From NCBI GenBank assembly GCA_965248815.1, contig CBDFKK010000005.1, positions 62,001-126,000 of the forward strand: a DNA stretch of 64,000 nt, given 5' to 3'. The stretch is from CBDFKK01 sp965248815 (GTDB lineage: Bacteria; Pseudomonadota; Alphaproteobacteria; SMXP01). The notes under the pieces were generated by a model. It was given only the letters and a program-made list of their open reading frames with translations. It did no database searches and had not been told where the DNA came from. This document shows positions 1 to 9,312 of the stretch, piece by piece (positions within the stretch are counted from its first letter, which is position 1; the number at the start of each line of letters is the position of its first letter). A program made the position numbers and the translations under genes.

Positions 1-378
1 TGGGCTGTCAGCGATCGGTTGAAGCGGGACTTGGCGCTTGAAGCCCTGCGCCGGGCTGTGGCTTTGCGGCGCCCGCCGCCGGGACTGATCCATCACTCTG
101 ATCGCGGCTCGCAATATTGCTCTATTGAGTATCGCGCTGCCCTGAAGAAAATCGGCGCCGTTGTGTCCATGTCCGGCAAAGGGAACTGTTACGACAATGC
201 CGTCGTGGAAACTTTCTTCAAAACCATCAAATCAGAACTTGTCTGGCGAACGGTCTTCCAAACGCGCGCCCAGGCTGAAACAGAAATCGCTCAATACATT
301 GACGGTTTTTATAACCCCGTCAGACGACATTCAGCATGCAACTATCAAAGCCCGATCCAATATGAAATGATGACCTAA
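1..378 (+). CDS. IS3-family transposase OrfB, C-terminal part (5' end outside window)
   Basis: The reading frame is open from base 1, so the gene starts before the window. The protein has the second half of an rve integrase core: the HSDRGSQY block carries the second catalytic Asp, and NAVVETFFKTIK supplies the final Glu of the DDE triad. It ends with the usual IS3 tail FYNPVRRHSACNYQSP. It would cut and join IS ends together with an OrfA partner lying to the left. Sequence differs clearly from the IS3 elements at 24.8 kb and 39 kb, so this is a third IS type. The right end of the element must lie within about 379-430, but I could not define its terminal repeat. Confidence 0.9.
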   Translation, partial: WAVSDRLKRDLALEALRRAVALRRPPPGLIHHSDRGSQYCSIEYRAALKKIGAVVSMSGKGNCYDNAVVETFFKTIKSELVWRTVFQTRAQAETEIAQYIDGFYNPVRRHSACNYQSPIQYEMMT

Positions 379-438
379 ACCAAAACCGTGCTCTCCACTC
401 AAGCGGGGCAAGTCCAATGTATGTTCTTCCTGCTCGTG

Positions 439-1200
439 TCACTGCAAGATTTGACTCAAAAATAGTTTCGTGCGCTCGTTTTGCGGATTGTCGAAAAATT
501 CTTGCGGCGTGTTCTGCTCGATGATCTCGCCTTCGTCCATAAAGATGACGCGGTCGGCGACTTGGCGGGCAAATCCCATTTCGTGGGTTACAACCAGCAT
601 GGTCATGCCTCCGGTTGCCAAATCGACCATGACTTCAAGCACTTCTTTGATCATTTCGGGATCGAGAGATGAAGTTGGCTCGTCAAACAACATGATCCGG
701 GGCTCCATACAGAGCGAACGGGCAATCGCGGCGCGCTGTTGCTGACCGCCGGAGAGCTGACCCGGATACTTATGAGCCTGCTCAGGAATACGCACCGTTT
801 TCAAATATTTCATGGCGCGTGTGTCGGCTTCATCTTTTGCCAATTTGAGGACCCAGATGGGGGCGAGCGTACAGTTCTCCAGTATCGTCAAATGGGGAAA
901 CAGATTGAACTGCTGAAACACCATGCCGGTATCGCGGCGGACGGCGTCAATATTTTTGACGTTGTCGGTCAGCGTGACACCGTCGACTACGATATTGCCC
1001 CTCTGATGGTTCTCTAGCCGGTTGATGCAGCGGATGAGCGTCGACTTGCCAGATCCCGATGGTCCGCAAATGACGATGCGCTCACCGCGACGGATCGAGA
1101 GATTGATATTCTTTAAAACATGAAAATCATCAAACCATTTGTCAACGCCGGAGAGCTCGATGGCAATGCCCTCGCCGCTTGTGTTCGAGGCGTCGTTCAT
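439..1200 (-). CDS. aapP: Amino-acid ABC transporter ATP-binding protein (AapP/BztD type)
   Basis: ATPase subunit that powers import of polar amino acids through the inner membrane. Walker A GPSGSGKST lies at residues 46-54, the Q-loop FQQFNLFPH near 95, signature LSGGQQQR at 149-156, Walker B IMLFDEP at 169-175 and the H-loop in VVTHEMG near 205. The length of 253 residues is normal for the PAAT family. The start overlaps the end of the upstream permease gene by 4 bp (ATGA), so the two are translationally coupled. It is the last gene of the four-gene operon. Membership of the Aap/Bzt general amino-acid group is inferred from the paired long permeases next door. Confidence 0.95.
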   Translation of the reverse strand: MNDASNTSGEGIAIELSGVDKWFDDFHVLKNINLSIRRGERIVICGPSGSGKSTLIRCINRLENHQRGNIVVDGVTLTDNVKNIDAVRRDTGMVFQQFNLFPHLTILENCTLAPIWVLKLAKDEADTRAMKYLKTVRIPEQAHKYPGQLSGGQQQRAAIARSLCMEPRIMLFDEPTSSLDPEMIKEVLEVMVDLATGGMTMLVVTHEMGFARQVADRVIFMDEGEIIEQNTPQEFFDNPQNERTKLFLSQILQ

Positions 1201-2285
1201 ATCGCTTGCTCCCGCGTCCCGCCCAATCGGGCTTCGAGCGCCATGCTATAGCGCGACATGGCAAAGCAGAAAATCCAAAAGACGATGCCAGTGAAAACAT
1301 AGACTTCATTGCGCAGTCCCAGCCAGTTGGGATCGGCTAAGGCCGCTTGCGCTGTCCCCAGCAAATCGAACAGGCCGATGATGGCAACCAGGGTCGTATC
1401 CTTGAACAAGGAAATGAAGCTGTTGACGATACCTGGAATTACAATGCGCAAGGCTTGCGGCAGTACGATCAAGCCCATCATTTGCCAATAACCAAAGCCG
1501 AGCGCCCGAGCCGCTTCATATTGCGCAGCCGGAATAGCCTGCAGGCCGCCTCGCACGACTTCCGCCATGTAGGCAGCTGAAAAGAGCGCCACGACAATGA
1601 GCGCGCGCAGGAGATCGTCAAGGTCGACCCCCTCCGGCAGGAAGAGCGGCAACAAGAGCTGGCCCATAAATAGAATGGTGATGAGAGGAACGCCCCGGAC
1701 AAATTCAATAAAGAGGATGCTGACAAGCCGGACCGCCGGCAGGTCCGACTGGCGGCCGAGCGCTAATAGAATGCCAATCGGTAGGGACGAGGCAATACCG
1801 ACCACACCGATGATCATGGTCAGCAGCAATCCGCCCCAACGGCTGGTTTCGACGACTTCGAGTCCCAGCCCGCCATAGAGTAGCCAAAAGGCCATCAACG
1901 GATAGGACACAGAGCCGATGAGCCAAACGCCCCGTCGGTTCATGCGATCTTTCAGAATGGGTACGAGCGCCGCAGCGAGCAAAGCCGCGACCAGCCAAAG
2001 TCGCCACGAGCTGCCATCATAAAATCCGCGCACGAATAATTTGAAACGCGCGGTGATCACGGCCCAGCAGGCGCCCTCCCCGGTGCAAGCACTACGCGAC
2101 TCGCCGAAGAATGTGGCATCGATCAGCGACCACTGAATAAAAGGCGGCACGACCGAGACAAGGACCAACGCAACTAGAAAGGTCAACGCACCATTGACGG
2201 GGGAAGAAAAGAGATTCTTCCGGCTCCAACGAACCGATCGCCAAAGCGCCGTGTCCCGACTGATTGAATATTCGGTACTGGACAC
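1197..2285 (-). CDS. aapM: Amino-acid ABC transporter permease (AapM/BztC type)
   Basis: Inner-membrane permease of 362 residues. The N-terminal half has several hydrophobic spans plus a periplasmic stretch. The C-terminal half (about 155-350) is the binding-protein-dependent transport fold with the EAA loop EAARALGFGYWQMMGLIVLP, the contact point for the ATPase. The extended N-terminal region is characteristic of the Aap/Bzt family as opposed to the shorter His/Gln permeases. It starts one base after the preceding permease stop and overlaps the ATPase gene downstream. It should form a heterodimer with the neighbouring AapQ-like permease. Confidence 0.93.
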   Translation of the reverse strand: MSSTEYSISRDTALWRSVRWSRKNLFSSPVNGALTFLVALVLVSVVPPFIQWSLIDATFFGESRSACTGEGACWAVITARFKLFVRGFYDGSSWRLWLVAALLAAALVPILKDRMNRRGVWLIGSVSYPLMAFWLLYGGLGLEVVETSRWGGLLLTMIIGVVGIASSLPIGILLALGRQSDLPAVRLVSILFIEFVRGVPLITILFMGQLLLPLFLPEGVDLDDLLRALIVVALFSAAYMAEVVRGGLQAIPAAQYEAARALGFGYWQMMGLIVLPQALRIVIPGIVNSFISLFKDTTLVAIIGLFDLLGTAQAALADPNWLGLRNEVYVFTGIVFWIFCFAMSRYSMALEARLGGTREQAI

Positions 2286-2286
2286 G

Positions 2287-3468
2287 TCAGCGCTCCACCA
2301 GGGCCAACTTCTTGTTGTACCAATTGAGGAACAACGAAATCAGGAGGCTGACGACCAAGTAGAATGTCATCGTGATGGCCACCGCTTCAATCGCTTGCCC
2401 CGTTTGACTGAGGGTCGTTTCCATTAGGAGCGATGTGATTTCAGGATAACCGATGGCAACGGCGAGGGATGAATTCTTGGTCAAATTCAAATATTGACTG
2501 GTCACGGGCGGAATGATGACCCGCAGCGCTTGAGGCAAAACAATCAGCCGCATGATCTGGGCGGGCTTGAGGCCCAATGCGGCGGCGGCCTCCGTTTGGC
2601 CGCGGCTGACTGCTTGAATGCCTGCGCGAACGATTTCGCCGATAAAGGCGCCGGTGTAGGCGGTAAGCGCCAGCCATAGAGCAACAAGGGCGGGTTGAAT
2701 GTGCAAGCCGCCTTGAAAATTAAGGCCGCGAAGAGTTGGCAGATCCCAAGTCCATGGAAATCCTGCTGCCAAGGCCGCTATCAGCGGCAAGCCAAACATG
2801 AGCACGACATAGGCCCATCCCAAAGCGCCTCGTTCGCCGGTCCTGTCTCGCTGCCGGCGCGCCCGGCGGCTGAGACCAAAGGCAATCACACAACCCGCGG
2901 CAAAGGCGATCGCAACCCACCCCGCGCCCGGTTCGAAAATGGGCTTGGGCAAATAAAAGCCGCGATTGTTAATAAACGCGACGCCCGCAAGGTCCGCGCT
3001 TTCGCGCACACGGGGAAGCGACAGCGTGACCCCGTACCAAAACAACATTTGCAACAGGAGTGGAATGTTCCTGACGATTTCCAAGTAGGACGCACTCAGG
3101 CGGCTTACCAGCCAATTCGGAGACAGTCTCAAAATGCCCAGCGCAACGCCCAGGAACGTTGCTGCGACAATTCCTAAGGCTGCGACAAGCAGCGTGTTGA
3201 GCGCGCCGATCACGACGACGCGGCCAAACGTGTCCGTCAATTCATAGGTGATCAGGGTTTGACTGATGTCGAAACCAGCAGGTTGATCGAGAAACCCAAA
3301 ACCAGTCGCGATGCCGCGGTTTTCAAGATTGGTAACCGCGTTGGAATAAATTGTCGTCGCAATAAGAGTGAGAGCCGCGAGCAGGGCCGCTTGCACGATA
3401 AGACCGCGGATCTTTTCGCTCCGCCAGAGCGTTGAAATCCCTTGCTCTGCGTGTCCCGCCGCCGTCAC
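2287..3468 (-). CDS. aapQ: Amino-acid ABC transporter permease (AapQ/BztB type)
   Basis: Second membrane subunit, 393 residues. A hydrophobic N-terminal segment (about 25-47) is followed by a periplasmic region and the permease core with EAAAALGLKPAQIMRLIVLP as the EAA loop. The motif YLEIVRNIPLLLQMLFWY is the usual start of the HisM/GlnP core. It pairs with the downstream permease to form the channel. It starts 21 bp downstream of the solute-binding gene stop and ends one base before the next start, so the operon is compact. Confidence 0.93.
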   Translation of the reverse strand: MTAAGHAEQGISTLWRSEKIRGLIVQAALLAALTLIATTIYSNAVTNLENRGIATGFGFLDQPAGFDISQTLITYELTDTFGRVVVIGALNTLLVAALGIVAATFLGVALGILRLSPNWLVSRLSASYLEIVRNIPLLLQMLFWYGVTLSLPRVRESADLAGVAFINNRGFYLPKPIFEPGAGWVAIAFAAGCVIAFGLSRRARRQRDRTGERGALGWAYVVLMFGLPLIAALAAGFPWTWDLPTLRGLNFQGGLHIQPALVALWLALTAYTGAFIGEIVRAGIQAVSRGQTEAAAALGLKPAQIMRLIVLPQALRVIIPPVTSQYLNLTKNSSLAVAIGYPEITSLLMETTLSQTGQAIEAVAITMTFYLVVSLLISLFLNWYNKKLALVER

Positions 3469-3489
3469 CGGCGTGCTCGGGGAAACGGT

Positions 3490-4518
3490 TTAGCGCAGCG
3501 GCGGCGCGTACAAGATGCCACCGTCATTCCAAAGCGCATTAAGACCTCGTTCGAGTCCAAGCGGTGTTTCGGCCCCCAAATTGCGGTCGAATATTTCTGC
3601 ATAGTTGCCAACTTGATTGACAATATTGAATACCCACTCATTGGAAAGTCCTAATTGAGGCCCGAATTCGCCTTCTGTGCCGAGCAGCCGTCTAATTTCC
3701 GGATTGGGCGAGGTCTCTCGCAGTTCGGCCGCATTGGCGGACGTCACTTTCAGTTCCTCAGCAAGAATTACGGCGTTTCGCACCCAACGCACAACATCGC
3801 CCCATTGATTGTCGCCATGGCGGACAAGCGGCGAAAGCGGCTCTTTTGAAATCGTCTCAGGCAGAATTTGATGATCTTGAGGACTGGGAAATGTCGAGCG
3901 CACCGCCGCTAGCCCAGACGCGTCGGTGGTGTGGGCGTCGCATGCGTTGGCCAAATAGTTTTCCCGGGCCTCGTCAGCGGTATTGACCACCACCGATTCA
4001 AAGGTCATGCCGTTAGTTCGAAAAAAGTCGGCCAGATTGAGTTCGGTCGTGGTCCCGGTCTCGATGCAGACACGCGCGCCATCAAGCTCCAATACGCTGG
4101 ACACGCCCAAATCATTGTTCACCAGAAAGGCCTGGCCGTCATAAAACCAGACGCCGACGAATTCAAATCCCAAATTGACGTCACGCGAAAATGTCCAAGT
4201 CGTCGTTCGAGACAAGACATCGATTTCGCCGGACTGCAAGGCCGTGAAGCGTTGGGCGGACGTCAACGGGCGAAATTCGACGGCCGTCGCATCGCCAAAA
4301 ATAGCCGCCGCAACGGACCGGCAAAAATCGACATCGAATCCAATCCAGACGCCGTCGTCATTGGGCACGCCAAAACCGGCAAGACCTGGCTCAATGCCGC
4401 AATTAAGTTTTCCTCGTTCCTTGACATCGTCGAGAGTCCCGGCGAAGGCAGCTGGGCCGCAATAAGCGGCAACCAGCGAGAAAAGAGCTGGCAAGAAGAC
4501 GGCGCAGCGTCGTTTCAT
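3490..4518 (-). CDS. aapJ: Amino-acid ABC transporter periplasmic binding protein (AapJ/BztA type)
   Basis: Captures amino acids in the periplasm for the permease-ATPase encoded downstream. Residues 1-26 form a signal peptide with a basic start (MKRR) and a cut near AFAG. The mature protein has the SBP_bac_3 pattern: GKLNCGIEPGLAGFG at the start and GFDVDFCRSVAAAIFGD as the lobe-1 helix. The total of 342 residues fits the family. A strong ribosome site (complement of TCCCCC) sits just upstream of the ATG. It is first in the operon, as expected for the most abundant subunit. The 186 bp upstream should hold the promoter. Confidence 0.94.
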   Translation of the reverse strand: MKRRCAVFLPALFSLVAAYCGPAAFAGTLDDVKERGKLNCGIEPGLAGFGVPNDDGVWIGFDVDFCRSVAAAIFGDATAVEFRPLTSAQRFTALQSGEIDVLSRTTTWTFSRDVNLGFEFVGVWFYDGQAFLVNNDLGVSSVLELDGARVCIETGTTTELNLADFFRTNGMTFESVVVNTADEARENYLANACDAHTTDASGLAAVRSTFPSPQDHQILPETISKEPLSPLVRHGDNQWGDVVRWVRNAVILAEELKVTSANAAELRETSPNPEIRRLLGTEGEFGPQLGLSNEWVFNIVNQVGNYAEIFDRNLGAETPLGLERGLNALWNDGGILYAPPLR

Positions 4519-4704
4519 AGAAATCCCCCTTGGTCACATTACTGGTACGGCATGATCGGCGGCGCGGCGCCAGAATGGCGATTTGGTGAAGCGAAGGCAA
4601 GCCCAGGGCAGGTCAATTGGCGCAGTGTTCAAAAATCGGATTTACCATTATTACTAGAGCTATAACCCATATTCCTAAGACCAACTCTAGACCGTATGGT
4701 TGGC

Positions 4705-5283
4705 CTAGCGAATGTCTTCGTTGGGCACGTCGCGCTCAATCAGGTTAATGGCTATCCCGTCGCCATCAAAAAAGATCATTTCAAGCGATTGCGTCGGGCT
4801 GTCTTCTTGAGGAAACAAGACCGTCGGCTGTGACACAATCGTGTAACCCGCCGCAGCGACGGCGTCAAAAATTCGGTAGATATCATTGGTCAAAAACACC
4901 AGGGCCACGTCGCCGGTGCGGACTTCGGAAACGGCCTCCGGCGGCGGCTCACCGTTGCCTACATATTCGAAGAGGCCGAGATTGGCGAAGACCAAATCCC
5001 CTGATTGTAAGATCGCAACGCGGAGTGATTTGCCTTCAGTTCCCATGATCAAATTGACTGCTTCGCCGTCCAGTGCGCGCTCCACCCGCGGCCTTAAGCC
5101 GAGAATATCCCGGTAGAGCTGGAGGGACGCGTCTAGGTCGCGCACAATGATCGAAGCGCGCATCATAGGACTTAAAGAAAAGCCTTCCGGTATCTCCGGC
5201 TCTTGTGCATTCGACATGGTCGTCGTCATGGCAATGACTCCCATAAAGGTAACGGCGATCAAAGACTTCCACATTACGCCCAT
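4705..5283 (-). CDS. Secreted VOC-superfamily (glyoxalase-fold) protein
   Basis: The protein has a hydrophobic signal segment (residues 5-25, ending near SNAQE), then one glyoxalase/dioxygenase-type domain from about residue 40. The first beta-alpha unit contains IIVRDLDASLQLYRDILGL, and the last strand contains EMIFFDGDGIAINLIERD with a typical metal-ligand Glu. A single VOC module of 192 residues usually dimerises to build the active site. Substrate cannot be told. An export signal is unusual for this superfamily. An SD (GGAG) lies 7 bases before the ATG. It is read on the same strand as, and upstream of, the amino-acid transporter, but separated by 186 bp, so it is probably its own unit. 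Confidence 0.82.
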   Translation of the reverse strand: MGVMWKSLIAVTFMGVIAMTTTMSNAQEPEIPEGFSLSPMMRASIIVRDLDASLQLYRDILGLRPRVERALDGEAVNLIMGTEGKSLRVAILQSGDLVFANLGLFEYVGNGEPPPEAVSEVRTGDVALVFLTNDIYRIFDAVAAAGYTIVSQPTVLFPQEDSPTQSLEMIFFDGDGIAINLIERDVPNEDIR

Positions 5284-5448
5284 AATGATTCTCCAAAGCG
5301 GCGCATAAAATCTCAGGCTATGGGTAGCACGCGGGCGGAGCGAGAGGCACTATAATGTGATACGTCTGTCCCCTTCTGCCGTCCCATACCCTTACGCGAT
5401 CTAATGACTATCCGTCCCGCCGCCTGCCAAAAAGTTCGAGACCAACTC

Positions 5449-6624
5449 ATGAAGCAAGACACGAAAGTCGTTTCCGCCGGCCGCCATCCGCAGGACAATT
5501 TCGGCGTGGTCAATCCGCCGGTCTATCATGCCTCTACAATTCTATTCCCGAGCCTCGAAGTCTTGGAAAACTATCCCAATCTTCGAGTGCGGTACGGGCG
5601 CCACGGCACGCCGGGCACGCAAGCGTTCGAGGAGGCCATGGCGGAACTAGAGGGTGCCGACCATTGCGCACTTGCACCTTCAGGCATGGCCGCCATCAGC
5701 GCCGCTTTATTGAGTTTTCTCAAGTCCGGCGATCATTTGTTGATGGTCGATACGACTTACGATCCTGCGCGAGTCTTTTGCGATGAGTTTTTGGCGCAGC
5801 TCGGAATCGAGACCACCTACTACGATCCTCTGATCGGATCGAAAATTGCCGACCTGATGCGCCCCAACACCCGCGTGGTTTACACCGAGTCTCCGGGATC
5901 TATGACGTTCGAGGTCCAAGACATTCGTGCCATCTCGCAAGCGGCCAAGAACTACGAAGACGCCCAACAAAACGTCATTGTGATGATGGACAATACATGG
6001 TCGACGTCGCTCTATTTCAAGCCGCTCGAGCATGGCATTGATGTCGCCGTGCAATCCATTAGCAAGTATGTTGGCGGTCATGCGGATGTGATAATGGGAA
6101 CGATTTGTTGCCGCGATGCGCACTGGCCTGACATCCATCGCGGATGCAAACATCTCGGCCTGTCGGTTGGCCCTGACGATGTCTATCTTGCACAACGAGG
6201 CTTGCGCACGTTGAGCGCCCGGCTAAAGCAGCATTCTGCGAACGCCATGCGCCTTGCCGCCTGGTTGAACGAACAACCGGTCGTCAAACGATTGATCTAT
6301 CCCGCACTACCCGGCAACGCCGGCCATGAACTTTGGAAACGCGACTTCAGCGGTGCGACCAGCCTGTTTGGGATCGTCCTGCAACCGGGATCGCGGGAGC
6401 AGGCAAGAGCGATGCTCAACGGTATGACACATTTCGGCTTGGGCGTCTCTTGGGGTGGATATGAGAGCCTCTTGATTCCGCTTAAGCCGCACAGGTACCG
6501 TTCGGCGACGCAATGGACTGAGCCCGGCGCCTATTTTCGGATTCACGTGGGCTTGGAAGATCCCGATGATTTGATCGAAGATCTCGATGCCGGATTGCGC
6601 AGATTTACCGAAGCAGCACAATAA
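5449..6624 (+). CDS. metC: Cystathionine beta-lyase (PLP enzyme)
   Basis: Splits cystathionine into homocysteine, pyruvate and ammonia in methionine synthesis. It belongs to the Cys/Met-metabolism PLP family. The substrate and phosphate-binding region YGRHGTPGTQAFE is at about 49-61, the cofactor Asp is in DNTWST at 181, and the Schiff-base lysine lies in SISKYVGG (K206). The motif PVYHAST near the start is typical of MetC. I start at ATG 5449 because family members begin with M-K-x-D-T; an in-frame ATG at 5404 would add 15 residues without a clear ribosome site. The modA start lies 4 bp after its stop, so the genes may be co-transcribed. Confidence 0.9.
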   Translation: MKQDTKVVSAGRHPQDNFGVVNPPVYHASTILFPSLEVLENYPNLRVRYGRHGTPGTQAFEEAMAELEGADHCALAPSGMAAISAALLSFLKSGDHLLMVDTTYDPARVFCDEFLAQLGIETTYYDPLIGSKIADLMRPNTRVVYTESPGSMTFEVQDIRAISQAAKNYEDAQQNVIVMMDNTWSTSLYFKPLEHGIDVAVQSISKYVGGHADVIMGTICCRDAHWPDIHRGCKHLGLSVGPDDVYLAQRGLRTLSARLKQHSANAMRLAAWLNEQPVVKRLIYPALPGNAGHELWKRDFSGATSLFGIVLQPGSREQARAMLNGMTHFGLGVSWGGYESLLIPLKPHRYRSATQWTEPGAYFRIHVGLEDPDDLIEDLDAGLRRFTEAAQ

Positions 6625-6628
6625 GACG

Positions 6629-7459
6629 ATGGTCAAGACCAGACAGTTTCAAGGCGCCATGGCGGGGAAGTTTCTTGGCGTCCTAATCGCACTGCAGGCC
6701 GTCATTTGGCCATGCGCGACCAAAGCCGACGACTCAAAGCTGACGATTTTTGCGGCGGCCAGCTTGACCTCGGTACTTGCGGACCTCACGCCACTTTTCG
6801 AACAAGAGACGAGTTCGGACATTGAAATTGTCGTTGCCGGAACCGGCGCTCTTGCCCGTCAAATCGAAAATGGTGCGCCTGCGGATGTTTTCCTATCGGC
6901 CAATGAAGACTGGATGGCCTACCTCGAAAATGCTGGCTCAATAGACGCCGCTTCTCGGCGAGCATTTGCCTCAAATCGCCTGGCCTTGATCGCGCCCACA
7001 TCTTCGACCTGGTCAATTGAACTTGGTCGGCCAGACCTGAGCAGCGTACTGGACGGCAAGCCATTTGCTCTGGGCAACCCCACAAGTGTCCCGGCAGGCA
7101 TATATGGCGCTCAGGCATTACGCGCATTGAAACTATACGAGCCGCTGACGCCTTCATTTGCGTTCGCGCCCAATGTGCGTGTGGTTCTGGCGTGGGTCAC
7201 ACGCGGCGATGCCGCTGCCGGACTTGTCTACGTCACCGATACCCTGAACGAGCCCAGCACCCGCGTGGTCACAATTCTTCCTGAGGAAAGTCACGACCCA
7301 ATTTCCTATTGGGCAGCACACGTCACTCAGAGTGACAATGATCTATCTGGCCCATTCCTAGACTTCCTGATGAACGCGGACGCTCAAACCATTCTCGTGA
7401 CATCGGGGTTCGCGCTGCCGGAAAGTCGGTCGCTGGACCCGCTGCGCCAATCCCCCTAA
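6629..7459 (+). CDS. modA: Molybdate ABC transporter substrate-binding protein
   Basis: Periplasmic molybdate/tungstate receptor. With the ATG at 6629 the protein has a clean signal peptide ending near ATKADD, followed by the ModA opening LTIFAAASLTSVLADL, in which the AAASL strand forms the oxyanion pocket. GTGALARQIENGAPADVFLS is the family hallmark. Length is about 276 residues. The earlier in-frame start at 6587 overlaps metC and would bury the signal sequence, so I rejected it. It leads into modB with a short gap and completes a standard modABC set. Confidence 0.94.
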   Translation: MVKTRQFQGAMAGKFLGVLIALQAVIWPCATKADDSKLTIFAAASLTSVLADLTPLFEQETSSDIEIVVAGTGALARQIENGAPADVFLSANEDWMAYLENAGSIDAASRRAFASNRLALIAPTSSTWSIELGRPDLSSVLDGKPFALGNPTSVPAGIYGAQALRALKLYEPLTPSFAFAPNVRVVLAWVTRGDAAAGLVYVTDTLNEPSTRVVTILPEESHDPISYWAAHVTQSDNDLSGPFLDFLMNADAQTILVTSGFALPESRSLDPLRQSP

Positions 7460-7468
7460 CCTTTGGCC

Positions 7469-8167
7469 ATGTTGACCCTCTCCCCCCTCGAACAAGAGGC
7501 GCTCGCGCTGTCATTCCGTGTTGCCGTTTGGGCCGCTTTGGTGAGCCTGCCGTTGGCGGTCGCCATGGCATGGCTTCTGGCACGCAAAGAGTTTTGGGGC
7601 AAACTCATTGTCGATGGATTGGTTCATTTGCCGTTGGTGATTCCGCCAGTCGTCGTCGGCTATGTGCTTTTAGTCGTCTTGGGACGGAATGGCATCATTG
7701 GAGGTTGGCTGTACGACACTTTGGGGGTGAGCTTCGCCTTCAATTGGAAAGGCGCGGCCGTTGCCGCCGGTGTCATGGGCTTTCCGCTTTTTGTGCGATC
7801 GGTGCGACTTTCAATCGAGGCAATTGATGCAAGGCTGGAAACCGCAGCGCGTACGCTCGGCGCATCAGCCTGGAAAACGTTTCTCACCATTAGCTTGCCA
7901 CTGATGGCTCCAGGGATCCTGGCGGGACTCGTGCTCTCGTTTGCACGCGCGCTCAGCGAATTCGGCGCAACCATTACGTTCGTTGCCAACATTCCCGGTC
8001 AAACCCGAACCCTGCCGATTGCCATTTATTCCGTTTTGCAAACACCAGGAGGCGAAGCGGCAGCGTTGCGCATGGTTATTCTATCAACTGGTCTTGCCAT
8101 TGTCGCGCTGGCGGCGTCGGAGTTCATGGTGCGACGGATTCGCACCAGAGTGTATGGCCAGACATGA
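7469..8167 (+). CDS. modB: Molybdate ABC transporter permease
   Basis: Inner-membrane channel for molybdate. The protein opens MLTLSPLEQEALALSFRVAV, as ModB proteins usually do, and has about five membrane spans. The EAA loop AARTLGASAWKTFLTISLPL is the docking site for ModC, and SEFGATITFVANIPG is a conserved ModB signature. I prefer ATG 7469 over a TTG two codons earlier. Its stop overlaps the modC start (ATGA). Confidence 0.94.
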   Translation: MLTLSPLEQEALALSFRVAVWAALVSLPLAVAMAWLLARKEFWGKLIVDGLVHLPLVIPPVVVGYVLLVVLGRNGIIGGWLYDTLGVSFAFNWKGAAVAAGVMGFPLFVRSVRLSIEAIDARLETAARTLGASAWKTFLTISLPLMAPGILAGLVLSFARALSEFGATITFVANIPGQTRTLPIAIYSVLQTPGGEAAALRMVILSTGLAIVALAASEFMVRRIRTRVYGQT

Positions 8168-9312
8168 CAGGCGCTCCCAACAGCCTTCTTGACGTCAAGT
8201 TTGCAAAGTCATTTGGCGACTTTGAACTCGACGTCGCCTTCAAAGCGGGCTCGGGATTGACGGCTTTGTTCGGTCCCTCAGGCGCCGGTAAAACGACTAT
8301 TGTTAATGTGCTCGCCGGTCTAGAAAAGCCGGATAACGGATTTGTTCGGATAAATGGGGATACGCTCTTCGATAGCGACACCAAAACAAATATCACACCA
8401 AACGGACGGCAATTGGGCTACGTGTTTCAAGATGCGCGCCTGTTTCCTCACATGTCGGTGGAGCGAAATCTGCGCTACGGCATGTCGCGAAATAACGGCA
8501 CCGCCCAGACGACCTCTTGGGACGACGTTATTCGCATTCTGGACTTGTCACATCTACTGAATCGACGGCCGCAAAAGCTGTCCGGCGGCGAACAACAGCG
8601 GGTGGCGATCGGCCGTGCCCTTCTCGCCACCCCAAAGCTATTGCTCATGGATGAGCCGCTTTCAAGTCTCGATCCCCTACGCCGTTTAGAAGTCATGCCG
8701 TTCATTGAAAAAATGCGCGACGAATTTGGCGTGCCTATTGTTTACGTCACGCATACGGTCGCCGAAATCATACGCCTTGCCGATACGGTCATCGTATTGG
8801 ACCACGGACGGATCGTTGCCGAAGGATCGGTAGAGGATGTTCTTAGCCGCCTCGATGTCCAAGCTGAATTTCAAGCGACCGGTGACGAACCTCCCCACTT
8901 CGGAACCGTTCTCAACGCCGTACTTGAATCCAACCTAAGCGATGATGGATTGAGCCGTCTTGATATTGCCGGCGAGAAAATCTTGGTGCCGCAACTTACA
9001 GGCAATCAGGGAGACCGGGTCAGGATCAGAATACGCGCACGCGATGTAGCGCTCGCCCTGGAGGCGCCTCGGAAACTGAGTGTGCTAAATGCCTTCGAAG
9101 GGCGTGTGACCGAAGTCATCAAGACCGGCCCCGCTCACGTCGATGTACAATTGGAAACGACCAAAGGTATCAGGATCTGGTCCCGTATAACGCGAAAGTC
9201 TCAGCGCGATCTCAACATTACGGTTGATAAGGTGGCCTGGGCCCTCATCAAATCTGTCGCGCTCGAGGCGGGTCTTCCGGCGTTGCCGCAGAACCACACA
9301 GGCAAATCATAA
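8164..9312 (+). CDS. modC: Molybdate ABC transporter ATP-binding protein
   Basis: ATPase of the molybdate importer, 382 residues. Walker A GPSGAGKT is near residue 38, signature LSGGEQQR near 140 and Walker B LLLMDEP near 161. The C-terminal third (about 290-360) is the Mop/TOBE domain that can bind oxyanion and regulate the transporter. Start and stop overlap the neighbours: ATGA with modB, TAATG with the biotinyl-carrier gene. Tight coupling on both sides shows that the next gene is part of the same transcript. Confidence 0.94.
   Translation: MTGAPNSLLDVKFAKSFGDFELDVAFKAGSGLTALFGPSGAGKTTIVNVLAGLEKPDNGFVRINGDTLFDSDTKTNITPNGRQLGYVFQDARLFPHMSVERNLRYGMSRNNGTAQTTSWDDVIRILDLSHLLNRRPQKLSGGEQQRVAIGRALLATPKLLLMDEPLSSLDPLRRLEVMPFIEKMRDEFGVPIVYVTHTVAEIIRLADTVIVLDHGRIVAEGSVEDVLSRLDVQAEFQATGDEPPHFGTVLNAVLESNLSDDGLSRLDIAGEKILVPQLTGNQGDRVRIRIRARDVALALEAPRKLSVLNAFEGRVTEVIKTGPAHVDVQLETTKGIRIWSRITRKSQRDLNITVDKVAWALIKSVALEAGLPALPQNHTGKS

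Noticed and set aside
4660..4704. Terminator between the VOC gene and the amino-acid transporter
   Set aside because: Only a 5-bp stem with a long loop and no T tract.
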